Source of the DNA: Amylostereum areolatum | Lineage: Eukaryota > Basidiomycota > Agaricomycetes > Russulales > Stereaceae | Assembly (NCBI GenBank): GCA_012932865.1 | Contig: SAXG01000035.1 | Location: 186,001-250,000, forward strand | Reading direction: 5' to 3' | Length of the DNA: 64,000 nucleotides | Shown: piece by piece, positions 44,301 through 56,451 of the stretch | How the letters are laid out: every line of letters starts with the position of its first letter | How positions within the stretch are numbered: the stretch's first letter is position 1 | The notes under the pieces: model-generated | Databases searched by the model: none | Seen by the model: only the letters and a program-made list of their open reading frames with translations | What the model was told of the DNA's origin: nothing | Made by a program: the position numbers and the translations under genes

Positions 44301-45230
44301 GACGTTGACGTTGATGACTTGTGAAGAAAGAGGGGGGCCGGGAAAGGCGAGATTATGGGCGCGTGGGGGTGTGTGGGCGAGTCATAGATTGGAGCTGGGC
44401 GGGGAGCCGGCGGCGTGGGAGTGCTAGGATGTGGATTTGGGAAGATGCGCGGGGTGGGGGGGTGAGCATGAGTCGAACTGACGGGGGTGGGTTCCAGGAG
44501 AGCGGGGGCGGGGATGTCGGAAGGAGCTTGGGCTGCGTGGCGTAGTCGGACGGCGTTGAACGTTCATCGATGCGCAGGTTCGGAATGGGCGCGGGCACCC
44601 GTGGACGCAACGTGGAACGAGGGAGGACGTGCGTGTTTGCGTGTTTGTTCATTTGTGGTGATGCAGCGGGAAACAACGGCGTGGGGGATGGACTGCGCGA
44701 TGACGAGAGCGGGGAAGAGGAGGAGGCGGAGGACCATATCGGGGTGATGGGACGAAGTTGGTTCGAACGATAGACGACTTGGGCGAGCGCTGGAGAAGAG
44801 GTTCGGATTCTGGAAGGGACGGAGGCGCGGTATGTGGGTATATGGGCGAGGCGTGGTCCTCGTACCTACCTGTGTACGAACGGGTGTAGCGTATTCCTGT
44901 GCCGCCGTACACTTTCCGTCCAACACAGCGCATTTCGCGCGGAGTGGGCGAGGAATGCGCATGCGGAGAGACGACTGAATGGCGATCCGGGGGGGATTAT
45001 AAACCATGCGGCGGGCACGACGATAGCGACAAAGCGGTCGGACGTCGCTCGCGTGGCGGAGAGGGAGTCGGAGGGCCCAGGGGGGGGGGAGAAATGACGG
45101 GCGCTGATTGGACCTTCCCCGATCGGATCTGAACTCCACCGCCTTTTTTTTCCCTCTCCGTCGCCGGTTTCGCCTTCCTCCCACCCAGAAAAACCCACCC
45201 ATCGTCCCGCCCACCGCCTGCTCACGCTCT
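41320..45230. other. GC-rich stretch with simple repeats, no gene
   Basis: Many overlapping ORFs on both strands, which is what high GC gives by chance. I found no splice chain, domain or conserved signpost. Simple sequence includes a G run near 42820 and GGAAGGAAGGAAGG near 43140. Several short TATA-like and CT-rich pieces occur, so promoter or UTR DNA of the DUF6699 gene downstream may be included. Confidence 0.4.
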
Positions 45231-45393
45231 CTCCCAAACCTGTGCTCTTCGCCCTCGGGGGCGCTGCCGCGCTAGACAACTTCCTCCTCGTTCGCACGCT
45301 CAGGGGGGAAGGGATCCGGATTCGGTGCTCGTTCAACACTCCAAACTTTCCGCGTCCTTGTTCGGTCGGTTGCTACCTAGCCTTTCCCCCATA

Positions 45394-45401
45394 CATATAT
45401 A
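45394..45401 (+). promoter_or_regulatory. TATA box of the DUF6699 gene at 45469
   Basis: CATATATA lies 75 bp before the ATG at 45469, followed by a CT/CA-rich leader typical of fungal start regions. Confidence 0.5.
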
Positions 45402-45468
45402 CACCCAACCACCCCCCCTCGTCCCTTTCGCCCCCTACCCAACAACAACCACCCCCTTCATCCGAGAA

Positions 45469-46317
45469 ATGTCCTCCCCATCCTCCGCCGGCTCGTCCAG
45501 TGCCCGACGCGCCCGCTTCCACGACAACCCCGTCAACGGCGTCCGACACATCCCCTCCCGCACTCCCTCCCCGCCCTCTCCCACCTCCTCCACCTCCTCG
45601 GACGACGGCCCGCCCACCCCCCCGCCCTCCTACGCCTCTCCTCACTCCCTCCCCACCCCCACCCCCATCCCCAGCCCCCACGCCTCCCCCGCCCGTCCCC
45701 CGCCCGCCCTCTCCCACGCCCTCTCCCACTCCCCCCACCACCGTCCCACCGCCCTTCCCCTCCCCACTCACAACCCCCAAGTCTACACCCCCTCCCCCCC
45801 TCAACACTCCCCGCACCTCCACCTCCACGCCTCCCCCTCCTACCTCACCCCCTCCCCCCTCCCCAAGGGCGTGCACGTCCACCCCGCGCTCACCACCCTC
45901 AACTGGGACCCCCTCACCGCCCCCTCCCCCGCCATCGACCCCTCCGTCCTCCCCCAACCCGCGCTCACCGGCCGCCTCCCCCTCTCCGACGTCGTCCTCA
46001 CCGCCCTGCCCATCCCCTGGCGCATCTCCGCCCGCGCGCCCCACCCCGCCCACGCCCTCTCCGTCGCCGACCTCCTCGCCGCCCTCCTCGCCGCCCTCCG
46101 CACCCCCGTCACCAAGGACGAATGGGCCGCGGCCGGGCCCGCGCTCCAGCGCGAGGTCCGCGCCGCGTTCGCGACGCGCTGCAAGGCCGCCGCGCCCGGC
46201 GAGAGGGAGAAGGGCGTGCGCAGGCTCGATTTCCTCAAGGGCGCGCGCGTGCGCGGCGTCAGCGTCATCCCCGGCGCGGACGAGGGCAACCTCAACATCG
46301 ACCTCCTCCCGCGGTGA
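45469..46317 (+). CDS. DUF6699 domain protein, Pro-rich (282 aa)
   Basis: A single-exon ORF of 282 aa. The start is the ATG at 45469, downstream of a TATA box; the in-frame ATG at 45325 lies before it. Residues 1-135 are extremely Pro/Ser/Thr-rich. The DUF6699 domain follows: VHVHPALTTLNWDPLTAP, RLPLSDVVLTALPIPW, ALSVADLLAALLAALRTPVT, EWAAAGPALQREVRAAF and GVRRLDFLKGARV. Coding GC is very high, with third positions almost all C or G, unlike the flanks. It shares RRARFHDNPVNGV near the N-terminus with the copy at 19330-20079. Role unknown. Confidence 0.88.
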   Translation: MSSPSSAGSSSARRARFHDNPVNGVRHIPSRTPSPPSPTSSTSSDDGPPTPPPSYASPHSLPTPTPIPSPHASPARPPPALSHALSHSPHHRPTALPLPTHNPQVYTPSPPQHSPHLHLHASPSYLTPSPLPKGVHVHPALTTLNWDPLTAPSPAIDPSVLPQPALTGRLPLSDVVLTALPIPWRISARAPHPAHALSVADLLAALLAALRTPVTKDEWAAAGPALQREVRAAFATRCKAAAPGEREKGVRRLDFLKGARVRGVSVIPGADEGNLNIDLLPR

Positions 46318-46319
46318 AG

Positions 46320-48868
46320 GGGGCCGTGCGCGCGCGCAGGCGCGTCGCGTCGGCCGCGGTCGGCGCTCATCATTCCTCTCCTGTCCATCTCCATTGGGAC
46401 GACGCCCGCCTCCGCCTCTCCACCCACCCCCATTCGCCCATCCATCTGCCCATCCACCCACACCCCATAGACGGCGTCTTCAGAGACGCTCCCCCCCGAA
46501 GCCAAAGTACGACCACGAAGAAGCCTGCGTGCCCCCGACGCGAAGAATAGCAAACCAAACGAAAGGAAAGGAAAGGAAAGACAGAAAAGGAAACGAACGC
46601 AATTGTATTACGCGGTTTCGCCGCAAACGCCCCCCTCACCCTCTCAAGTACTGTACACATACCCCCTGGTCTCTGCCAGGACGGACTCGCCCCCCTCGAC
46701 TCTCCGCACGCATAATCCCGGCCTTTCTCCCCCCCTTCTTGATCAAGTACGAATACACCCCCCACGGCCCTTTTGTTCCACCACCACACCCCCGCCCCTC
46801 CCGCGCTCTCGAGCCATCATAGCATAGGATCCCCCATATCCCGCACGGCCGTCGTAGCTCCCTCTCCCTCTCCCCTTCGCCTTCGCCTCCTCCCGCTTTC
46901 CGCTTTCCGCTCTTCGCTTTTTATCTTTTTTTATTCCTTATTATCCGCCCCCCCTTCCTCGCGCAGGCGAGCGGCCTTTTTTATCCCTTTTTATCCCCGT
47001 CGGCCTTTACGATACGATACGATACGCTGCATACTTACATCGCCTTACGATACGCCCCCCTTTCCGATTTTCACGCCCCGCGATTCGGTCTCTTCCCCCC
47101 CCCCCTGTTACGAGCGCGATTACATACCTTACGAACGGACGGACGGACGGCGCGCGATCACGCGCTGGGCCTTGTTTCTTTCTCTCCCGCTTTCTCTCTG
47201 TCAGGGTTTGTTGAGTTTATACGGTACATACGGTATGTACCGACGAGACGAGACGAGGACGAAATGGGAACGAAGGACGCGAATGACGATGTATTCGAGT
47301 ACGAAGGCGAGGCGACGTCGACGACGCTCCTTGCGCGGTGAGCAATCTGAGGATCACAGGATGACGCGGCGACGGGGGGCGATCGGGGACGCGGGCGCGA
47401 CGGCGACTAATAGTAATAGGCGGGGCGAGCGCGGGCGGGCGGCGCACATGACCAGAGATGAGCATTTGCGCATCCTCGGTCACGTGCCCACTCCCACAGC
47501 CGGTCCAGACCCATTTCAATGGGCTAGACCCTCGAGGACCGAGGCCTCGACCGTCGACCCCTTCCCTTCCCACGGGCATTGGCCGGTGTTCCGTCTCTCG
47601 AAAGGAATTCAAAATCTGTTGGAAAGTTATCATTTACCTTGCATTTTCCCTAAGTCTTTATGGCTCACAAATATCAAATAAGAGAAACACCAGCAGTTAG
47701 ATGGTAAAGTAATCAGAATGATATATTTTTGTGAAAGACACAGCCTCCAACCGAGGTCCCTCGAAGAAGTTCTCCGCATGGTGCCCTCGAGGCCACCGAA
47801 AGAACATATTTGTGATAGCTATCAGCTGATATAACTTCTTTCGGTGACCTGGCAGCTGCATGAAAAGAACATCTTTGCAACATCTCGTCAGATTTCAACA
47901 AAGGAATAGCGGATCGCTTACACAGCAATTGCGGAGATCTCGGAAAGATCTTCTTTCACTGGCCTCAAGGCGTGCATGCGGGGAACTTATTTGCATGACC
48001 CTCCCTTTGAAGCATGTTCATCTCTCACAAATAAGTTGTTTGGAGTACCTTGGCATCCCACAGTCATGCATTCGCGTCCACCTTTCCCATTTCTGACATC
48101 CCAATCCGCAAGTAGTCTCCGTGGCTGACCTAACCAGAAGATAGTCGTTCTGGTTGTACGGTCTGCATCAAATTTAGAGGCCTTGGCTGGTGGCCCCCAG
48201 AAAGGAAATACCTTACATTCCATCTCAGTTCGCACTCGCGGACCGCGTGCAACCGCGTGTTTTGTCCATCGTTGAAAGTCGGCCGTATACAACACAGTAA
48301 TAAGTATTGAGATATAGAGAAACCTGCACTTTTTGAACGGAACAGTGAAGTGTCCGAGCCCGGGGTGATCTAAGGCCAATCCCAATTCACTTGAGCTCAT
48401 TATCTCAAGTTCCAGGACTCAATCTCAAGCTTCAAGAGTCAACCTGCACCTCACAAATTCGGGACACGATGCAGAGCCATGTCACTGAAGTATTTCTATT
48501 TTTTCTGCCGTACCTGCGGACACTGAACGCGCTGAGCTTGCCTGGTTCGCGAGGCCTCGCCCGGTCGCTCTGCCATCACCGGGCATGGAACACTTTTTGT
48601 GCAGCTACCCTCCGTCTACCCTCAAAATTTTTGTGCTCACTGTCACTGTCACCCAGCCGTGGCCGCTAAAGACATCATTGCCGACGTTAGCGTTGATCTC
48701 ACCTTGCATTGTCGACGTTAGAGAGATGTGCAACTCCCAAACATCGCTGACGGCAGCTTGATGATCAGCCTCAGATTTCCTTTTTTGGGCTGCGGGAACT
48801 TTACGGGCCTGCTGCGGATTTCCTTTCTGGGGGCTACCAGCCAAGGCCTCTAATTTTGAACTAGCCTA
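46320..48868. other. 3' flank and spacer, no gene
   Basis: Pyrimidine-rich and simple-repeat DNA to about 47200, then lower-GC DNA with short ORFs only. No conserved family or splice chain was seen. Confidence 0.4.
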
Positions 48869-48870
48869 AT

Positions 48871-49275
48871 CCGCAAGTAAACGCTCGAGGATCCGAGCGC
48901 GGTCGTTCCGAACGCGGACAGGTTGTGGACGGTTGTGGACGTGCGTTGCGTCACTGCGCCAAGGCTTTTGTCATTGTCCGGACATTTCCGACGAGTCGTT
49001 CATTGACAAGTTCCCGTCTGTTCCAGTTCCCCACGCATGTTCATTTTCTCCCTTAAGCTTTCTCTCTGTCCTCCTCTCTTGGACCTCTTCCTCCCTCCCC
49101 ATATCCGCATGAGCGCGCAGCATCGCGCCCCCCCCCCCCCCCGCCGTCGCTGCAACGTACGAATGCATCGATTTCCGATACACGAGGCGTGCTTTTGGTG
49201 CGTGTTTTGGATGGGGAGTGAGTTGGGGCGCGGGTAGTGCTGGCGTTCGCCGAGTGGTTGGGGCGAAAGGGTGAG
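48871..49275 (-). repeat. Dispersed repeat, copy 3 (inverted)
   Basis: Reverse-complement match to 25290-25749 over its whole length, including the G-run segment and both end landmarks. Copy 1 has a small extra TATGTAATG-like insertion near its right end. Differences are scattered, so the copies are not recent. Confidence 0.75.
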
Positions 49276-49279
49276 TACC

Positions 49280-50400
49280 TCCGGGGGATGTCGACGAGAG
49301 GACGGGTGCTGGTAGCATGTACCGTGACGCTGCTCTGAGGCGGTCGCTCACTCGCCCACTCACCCTCCCCTCATGGCGCGCGGCGAAAGCGCGAAGCACG
49401 ATCGCCGATCGCGCTCTTTCGTCGATGGGCAGAGAACTACGCGCAGCCCGGCGGCGCACAGACAACGACACGGACGACATTACGACGAAAAAGACTCTCG
49501 AGAGCGCCGCGTGCGGTCGCTGCGTACGCATCAATTCGGATTCTGACACACATGGCGCGGCGAGGGCGTGTATTGGGGCGAGGAACCACGATTTGCGTGG
49601 GTATATATGGTGGGACGAAAGAGGGATGGTCGAGGGAGACTGGCTTGAGGAGGGGACGAGATCCGCAGATGGGACCTTGCTCATACGTCGGAACATTACT
49701 CTTATCCAGGCGTCTGTATAACTCGAGCTCCGCACGCGCCGAGCGCGCGGACTGTTTTTTTTCCCTTCAATGGAGGACGCCAATGACCGCGCGCGTTCAG
49801 CTGCTGCGGACGAGATACGAGCCTGCTCTGCGCCGGATCGAATGCCATCGTTCACATCCACGAGGCGCGTGCGAAGGGGGGGGGTGTTTATGTCGTCGGG
49901 TGGGGTATGGTACCGTGTCCAAGTTCCGATGTCATCATGGTCCCCCAACGTTATTTGACGGTGGTCAACACGTGCACTACCCAGGGGGGAGGAAACGTGG
50001 TCGGCGCGGGAGGGAGTGATCATGATTTTCATGCCGACACTTCGCCTCGTAACCCTCTTCAATCCGTGTGCAAATCCAGAATCACCTTAGTTGAGCGCTC
50101 CACTACGCTCCGCTGGACTCGTTGGTGGTGCCACGGGGCCGTTGGTGGTGGGTCAAACCTCACTTCCGGCGTCAAAAACCCGTGTTTGCTGTTGGTTCGC
50201 TGTGCAAAATGCGCGCGGAATCCTTGACTTACCCAGTCGCCTCTAATGGTGCAGGTCTACGTTTGCACAGCATCCTAATTTGTGTGTCCTCGCGACTTCC
50301 TCGTCTTTCGCGTTTCTGTAGAGGAGAATACAACCTCAGGTCTCCTCGTGCTTGCCATGCAGTGATACCAATTATAGAGTCCACCGCCACCGCCAGTCAA
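49280..50400. other. Spacer, nothing assigned
   Basis: Short ORFs only. It leads into the TATA box of the next gene. Confidence 0.4.
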
Positions 50401-50402
50401 CA

Positions 50403-50409
50403 TATAAAG
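50403..50409 (+). promoter_or_regulatory. TATA box of the gene at 50455
   Basis: TATAAAG lies 52 bp before the ATG at 50455. The longer reading frame starting at 50122 would place the start upstream of it, so 50455 is preferred. Confidence 0.55.
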
Positions 50410-50454
50410 GCCTCCGAGTCCTCTGTCATCGCATTTTCCGTCCGCGATTTCCTC

Positions 50455-51679
50455 ATGGCCGCCCACGAGATTTATGCTGAAGTCCTCACAGGTCGCAAGC
50501 ATGGATACCCCCTCTGGAACCCTAGCCCTACCGAGGACCTGCGCAATATGTCACCCGGCTCTCCCAAGGCGATACAGTTGGGCGACGTTGGCTACGTCTT
50601 CAGAGGATCCTTCCACAGGCTTTTCAATATCCATCTTCCGGAGCAGCACGATGACCAAGGCAAGTTCCTCCCGGAATACTTCGTTCCTCTGGATGTCAGC
50701 CCGCTGCCCCTACGTCGTTCCACCCGCCCTGGACCGGAAACCATTAGTTCGACCAATACCCGAGTTACGAAAGTCAGCGCTGAAGCTGGGAGGTACGTCA
50801 TAACCAACTGTCCGCGCATAACTTACCCTGCGTGTTGGCGACTGATTCCTTTCCCAGCCCTGGGTTTGGAGGCTTGCATCTGCTGGTCAAGCCAACGCGC
50901 AAAAGTTCCGCCGCGCTCCACTTCGTCGAGGACGCGTTCTTCGAAGACGTTCCCAATCCAGGTGAATACAAGAAATACACCTTGGAACACGGCGAAAGTT
51001 GGTACAAACTTGCCAAGGATCTCAAACTCGGGATCGGCCCCGGCGAGATGATGCTCATCACCGGTCGCACGATGACCAACACGTGGGCCAACATCGCGTT
51101 CGCCGATACCACGTCCGAATTTGAGGTGGCACTTCAAGTCGACCATCAGCCCGTGGGGATAGGCGCGACATGTAGCATCCAATGGAGCAGCGTAAATGGC
51201 GCAGAGCGCAACTGGGGACCTAGATGCGCTGTGTCCGTGCCCGTTATCACCGAACCCGCGGGACCCTCGCGACCTCTCGATACGGTGAACAGCCAGTGCA
51301 TCTTTTTCCGTCACGCACAGTTCATGTCTCGCCGGTGGTTTGGAATCAAAATGCGCGCCAAAGGGGAGGATAAGGAGCTCTTTGAGGGCGGTCAAGACGA
51401 CGACGACGACGGATCGGCTGGGCTAGCGTCATCGGATTGCGAAGAGGTGTGTTTGACGTGTTCTGTAGCCGGATTGCCCACTGATGAGACGCACCGATCC
51501 CTCTCAGAAGCCGCATTATCTAACGCAATTGTTGGAGTACATCCTGAAGGTATGTGTTGTGATTGTCAACGGCGGTGCGGCATCATAAATTAAATAACCC
51601 ACAGAATTCGGATGCCGACCACGCCATTGCGCACGACGACGATCTTCTTGCATTCTTGGAGGTTCGTCGCTCTAACTAA
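50455..51679 (+). CDS. Conserved basidiomycete hypothetical protein (about 347 aa)
   Basis: Exons 50455-50792, 50858-51446, 51508-51549 and 51605-51679. The N-terminal part reads HGYPLWNP, QLGDVGYVFRGSFHRLFN, PEYFVPLD and a PGPETISS linker. Then comes GFGGLHLLVKP, EYKKYTLEHGESWYKLA and GPGEMMLITGRTMTNTWANIAF; the end is HYLTQLLEYILK joined to HAIAHDDDLLAF. I know this succession from a family expanded in mushrooms whose function is unknown to me; the acidic HDDD tail is a recurring feature. The intron at 51447-51507 is required, because reading through it leaves the family frame. An alternative last intron (51662-51722) would add an exon that stays open past 51780, so the true C-terminus is uncertain. 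Confidence 0.75.
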
Positions 51680-51933
51680 TTGGGGAGCAGAAGGCTGAGG
51701 GAAGAACAATGGCGGTTTATAGTCAATCGAGGCAGGCGTGGATCTCGGTGCCCTCCTGGACGAGAAACAACCCGCCATCTTGGTAGACATGCACGGACCC
51801 CACACTTTTGGTATGCATCGCGCTATTTTATTATCTTTCGAGTCCCAATCAGAAAATTCAATTCTGGCCATGTACTCACACAGCTCAACTCGCCGAACCT
51901 TCACCTCTCACCTTCGATCACGCTCCCCCCCGC

Positions 51934-52678
51934 ATGTCCTCCGCGTCAGAGTTCTCCGCCCCCGTTCCCCACCGAAGCCCCTCCAGTCGTTCCACCTCAC
52001 CCACCCCGGCCTCCTCCTCCTCCTCATTACCGCAGCCCGAGGACAGGCGACGCCGCGACGTGAGCATGGTGGAAGAAGCGCTCGACTCTTATTATCCGAC
52101 CCTGCTCTCAAACCCCGAGGCGAAACAGCGTGCGCACGCAAAGTGTCACCGAAGCTCCCAGCCGCCTCTCTTTCTTCCCCACGGCGTTCATTACCCAAAG
52201 CTCCCCGCACTCGCCCCATCCCAACGTGTACGGCTTTTCTTCCACCCAGTCGCCCCTCGGCCATGCACCCCACGCCAGTGTCCAGTCTCCCACTGCAGAC
52301 AAGGGCAAAAGCCCCGATCGTTCATACCAGATTCGGCCCCCGCCCCGCCTGAACACGCTCAACGCCGCAGACGTCCCACAGCTGCAGGATGAATCGACGC
52401 TGCTCTCCAACAACCGAAAATCGGGCCCCGTCCACACGTTCTCGAGATGGAGCAGGCTCAGCGGGAAGCTGAACGACTTCGTGGACGCTACGTCTTCCTA
52501 CCTCCGTCGGCTACGCGGGAACATCGACAACGGTCTGGGCGACAGCACGGATGGATGCACGGCAGAATCCCACCCCACGCCCACGCCCATCATCCCCCCT
52601 GCCAAACAGGGCTCTGTGTTCATGACGCGCCACACTATGAGGCCAAGTCAGGGTGGAAAGAACCGAGAATCCCGGTGA
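51934..52678 (+). pseudogene. Ser/Pro-rich hypothetical ORF with an apparent frameshift
   Basis: The ATG at 51934 opens a Ser/Pro/Arg-rich frame (to about 52120: SMVEEALDSYYPTLLSNPEA). A second frame from 52130 to 52678 continues in the same style and contains the best-ordered part (SRWSRLSGKLNDFVDATSSY, RRLRGN). A one-base change around 52110-52140 would join them; no intron fits. Either a sequencing or assembly indel or a broken gene. Family not recognised. Confidence 0.4.
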
Positions 52679-53252
52679 AAAAGTCGAATCACCAATTTCT
52701 GCGGTGCGCTATGGGTGGTGGGTGGTACAGTGTGATTTCCAACCATTATGTATCACCAATATATTGGGTGGTATTCACTCTCCCCCGACCGGCCGTGAAG
52801 CGTCAAGCGAGCGAGGCTGCCTCTCGGTGATCTTCACCTGTCCCCAAGATGTTCGGGTTGATTTTCACCGGTCAATCCTGGGTGAAATCTCCCATATGTG
52901 GTGACTCTACATAAACATATATATTTGTATGGTAAACGGCGGGTGGTATGAACAAATGAGTTGGGGATGCTGCGGGACGCCTCACAAGTCCTTGAACATG
53001 TCATTCAAGAATAACCACGGGTTTTTGACGCTTGGTGGGGTAGCTTGAATGACGGGTCCAGTGAATAAGCGAAGTGGGATGAGAGAGATCGCTTTCTAAC
53101 GTACATTCCTTTGCGCGTGTGCATCGGACGAGGATGAGACTGGGCATTTCCGAGTGGGTGGAGGGGTTTTGAAGCCGCTTGTTCTGAAGCTGGGAAGTCC
53201 GCCGTATGGACTGGACATTCGAGCGGCGGTGGGGACAGGCCTGTGATCAAAA

Positions 53253-53956
53253 CTATTTAGCTCGATAGATAAATGACATTGCGCGCATAAACATGCACCC
53301 TGGACCATGTATCCCGTGTGAAGAGCTGGAACCTGCCTTGCTAACCGTGGCGTCTGTGTTGAACCCTCGCATACCAATGGAGTCAGGGCCGGTTTGGGGT
53401 TGTTTTTCGAAGACGGGCGGGCTTTCTGGCTCTGTGACGGATGAAGAGTCATCTCCACCTCCACCGTGACGAGCATCAAGTGAAGGGGATATTGCAGTTT
53501 CCCGATTTCCAGGGAGATGATGGTACATGTGAGAATATGTCACCGGTGTCGGTGTCGGGGTGTCAGGTTTGCTACGGGTGGGATTTACAGGGGGGGCCCG
53601 GAAGTGTCCATAGTGGCGAGGGGCAATCCTGACAACCTGGAGATCAATAAGTAATAGCCCCAGGCAGAACAACAAATCGGGCGGACCAGAGGAACCTGTT
53701 TCGATTTTGCAGGCATGAAGACAAACTCGCTACTGCTCTCTGCTGCCGGGTATACGGTAATCTGATCATAGTCCTCCAGTGTAAATCTGTCGTCCTCGGT
53801 TCCTTGGATCGCCTGGTGTTCGGTAGCCAGATCATCGGCCTCGCGCTCCGTTTGTGGTGGGATCTCGCGAGTACGAACTGCGACCAACTCAGGAAGCCAT
53901 GAGATTGGGATATGAAGAAGGTCAGAATCAACACTTACATGCCAACTAGGTAGCAT
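53253..53956 (-). CDS. Hypothetical protein (about 214 aa)
   Basis: Exons 53956-53696 and 53636-53253 join in frame across a 59-bp GT-AG intron. The product has an N-terminal hydrophobic/aromatic stretch and an acidic middle (EREADDLATEHQAIQGTEDD). The C-terminal half is Pro/Ser/Gly-rich. No domain recognised. It lies on the same strand as the CACTA transposase end at 54361-55480 and could be cargo or a second ORF of that element; this is only positional. Confidence 0.45.
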
Positions 53957-54360
53957 TATGCATAAGTGTTGGGAAAATGACAAGCAAGGATGATGATGAG
54001 AGTGTATGAGGGAAGGCGCAAAAAAACTGCGGCTGAGGGCTCGCAAATGCGTGGGAACACACTAAACACCCCGAGCCGTATGATTGTTTGGATTACAAAG
54101 GTCGATTAATGGGCTCCTATTTGTACCAAATTGTAGATATGGCTACTAGACAGTCCTATGTATGGAACAAAAATAAGTTGGCTGAGAAAGGCATAATAAA
54201 ATCAAGCTGGAGAATGCAGCCGAGTCGCGGATGCCGGCTGCCAATGATGCACGTGACCGTGTTCAACGGGGGCGTCGTCTCTTGGCCTTTCTCTGTACGT
54301 TATTATATTGCTCTCGGATCCTACGGGGGTATGGAGACAATGGTATTTCATTGATTTGAT

Positions 54361-55480
54361 CTATGCTACTACGTCGGGGATATAAATTGCGCGTGAAAGA
54401 CTGCCACTGCGGTCAATAATAGCCCAACACTTTCCCTCATAAACCCGACCAACCAAACACTGGATGCAGTCAATATCCACAAATCCTTCCGTCTTGGATT
54501 CCTCCGAGTAGTACTGGATGTCGAGTACACCATGGGATGCCTCAATCTCGCAGCGAGTGATACTGGCCAAAAGTATGGCCTCGGGCTCTTGTATCTCCAG
54601 CTCCATAACGCGTGGCATGTAAACAACCACCAGATGGTGCAGTTGTCCATAGAATGTCTGCATTTCATATACGGACTTCTTGCGAGGATGGTTCGCATAT
54701 TTGTCCACAAGAACCTTGTACTAGTCAGGGGCCCAGTGTTAGAAACTCATATCATCATGTTGTGTTTAGCAAGACATACCCGGATGTAAGTTGCATTGCG
54801 GCGCTCGCTATCCATGGGATCCATTGACACCGTTGAGATTGTATCCCCACCGTCAATGCGGAGCTTGGCCCACTCCTCAATAGAGGCGTCTTGAACCACA
54901 GCCTTGAGCTTCTTCATGGCGGCTGGTTGAGCGGACACATTGTACCGAGTGGCGAGAGACTTGACAATCTTCGTAATGATAGTAGCGGATGATTTGAGGT
55001 TACGTTTAGGTGTAAGTAGGCTGCAAGCATCATCTGAAGACAAAGGGGATAAGTGATGTGCAGGCCAATTAGGGGATGAGAAAACGCACACTTTGGGAAG
55101 CGTCTCCCTGGACCGGGTGGATGTCGTTTGACAAACAGCGAGAGTGGCTTGTCGTAGAGGTTGTATGTAGCTTGAATTTGTAGGATCTGCGCACTTTCCA
55201 CAATAAAGCGGTCGAGGGAGGCGTACGGATTCTTTCGGCTTTTAATTGCAGGTCGGATAAGGCCACAATATCGCTCCATAGGAAAAGCCCAGTATGCCCA
55301 TACTGGACCACATTTCCTGATCGAGTGGGAAATATGGAGCAGAGCGTGGATGGTAAGAGGACATGCCGAAACCCGATCTGGATTATTCTGGTAGTAAAGC
55401 CTGAAAGGATTGTTGCTATTAGAAGTGAGTCGACGGATGCAATTAGACACTCACTTCTCAAATTTCATCAGGAAAACCCT
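54361..55480 (-). pseudogene. CACTA (Tnp2/DUF4218-type) transposase, C-terminal part only
   Basis: Exons: a start-truncated piece near 55480-55453, then an exon from about 55395 to 55092, then 55020-54780 and 54720-54361, with clean GT-AG introns. They encode the familiar C-terminal third of basidiomycete CACTA transposases: NNPDRVSACPLTIHALLHI, GPVWAYWAFPMERYCGLI, RFIVESAQILQIQATYN, EEWAKLRIDGGDTI, SERRNATYIR, TFYGQLHHLVV and VGRVYEGKCWAIIDRSGSL. The N-terminal zinc region and the catalytic core are absent; upstream DNA after about 55490 is unrelated. The remaining frame is open, so the truncation is the only defect seen. Confidence 0.85.
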
Positions 55481-55489
55481 ACCGTGCAA

Positions 55490-56445
55490 ATACCAGTGCA
55501 AAAATCGCTAGATTAGCAGGGCCTGGCAAAACCATGAAAATAGCTTGCAAATGCTTCTAGGAGCGTTCTCACGCTCATGTCTGCTCACTCAAAAGGTTCT
55601 CACGGCTCGGCGAACAGCGCCGTGCGCTTGTGATTGGCTAATCTACGCCGTGTGAATCCCCTCTGTTCACTTGAGTTGCCAGCGAGACGACTTAGCATTT
55701 TCTTTAACCACCACATCTCTTCCCTCCGCTGGCAGTTTCTTCACTTCGACACATCATTTCCTCCTTATTCTCTCTCATCATCACTCCCCTCAAGTGACTG
55801 GACATATCATACATAGGCTCCGTTGCACGCGAGTTGGTTTATAAGGGTGACGGCGGGTCATTGACAGTGGATGAGGACGAGGGCGGCGCGAGAGGGTTGA
55901 CAATGTCATGGGCTAGTGGTACGTCTCTGCTCCTAGACTGTTCTCCTCATATCATACTTACAGCACATATACAGGGGTCAAGCTCAGTGCAAGTTTCAGC
56001 TCAAGCTGGCAATGCTCCGGTGAGTACCGCTCCTTCGTGCATTTTCCGTTACTCATACTTATCATTTCACCCTAGTATCTGAACGCGCGACGGCGGGTGT
56101 AGTCGAAGGGTTGGGATCTAGGGCTGAAGAGTGTTGGGCTAGCGAGTGGGTTAGGTGACACGAGGATGTATATGTAGCGTACGGCTAGTTACTGTAGTCT
56201 GTTTATTTATTGTAGTCTGTACACTACGCTCTGTGACCTACCTACTGCAATGATATGACGATTCCTTCTTACTTCCTTTCGTGCGAACAAGCAAGAGCAA
56301 TGGAATCAATTAGAGCATATATATGGAGCTTATTAGCGGTCATTTGCGTGCAATTTGCTGAGATCTTGCACGAGGCTAGTGCTAAATATGCAGGGGACCT
56401 AGCTAAAGTCGCTAAACCGACAAATCTGCCAAATGACTAATTTTG
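55490..56445. other. Spacer; possible tiny spliced ORF
   Basis: The plus-strand ATG-initiated piece at 55834, with donor near 55920 and further exon-like bits at 55977-56021 and from about 56079, could make a protein of under 100 aa. The support is only splice signals. AT-rich DNA around 56290-56460 carries repeated TGCAAAAT/TTTAGC motifs also seen near 55490-55510, possibly element-end repeats. Confidence 0.25.
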
Positions 56446-56451
56446 CAGGGT

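Noticed and set aside
45373..46461. 362-codon minus-strand ORF rich in Gly
   Set aside because: It is the antisense of the Pro-rich DUF6699 gene; the Gly/Glu/Val composition is simply the complement of Pro/Ser/Thr codons.
46773..47681. 302-codon plus ORF
   Set aside because: It begins in simple pyrimidine repeats of the 3' flank and has low-complexity Arg/Ser/Pro composition with no domain.
49127..49141. Homopolymer C run as a feature, also near 36148 and 42820
   Set aside because: Plain homopolymers; useful only as places where the assembly length may be wrong.
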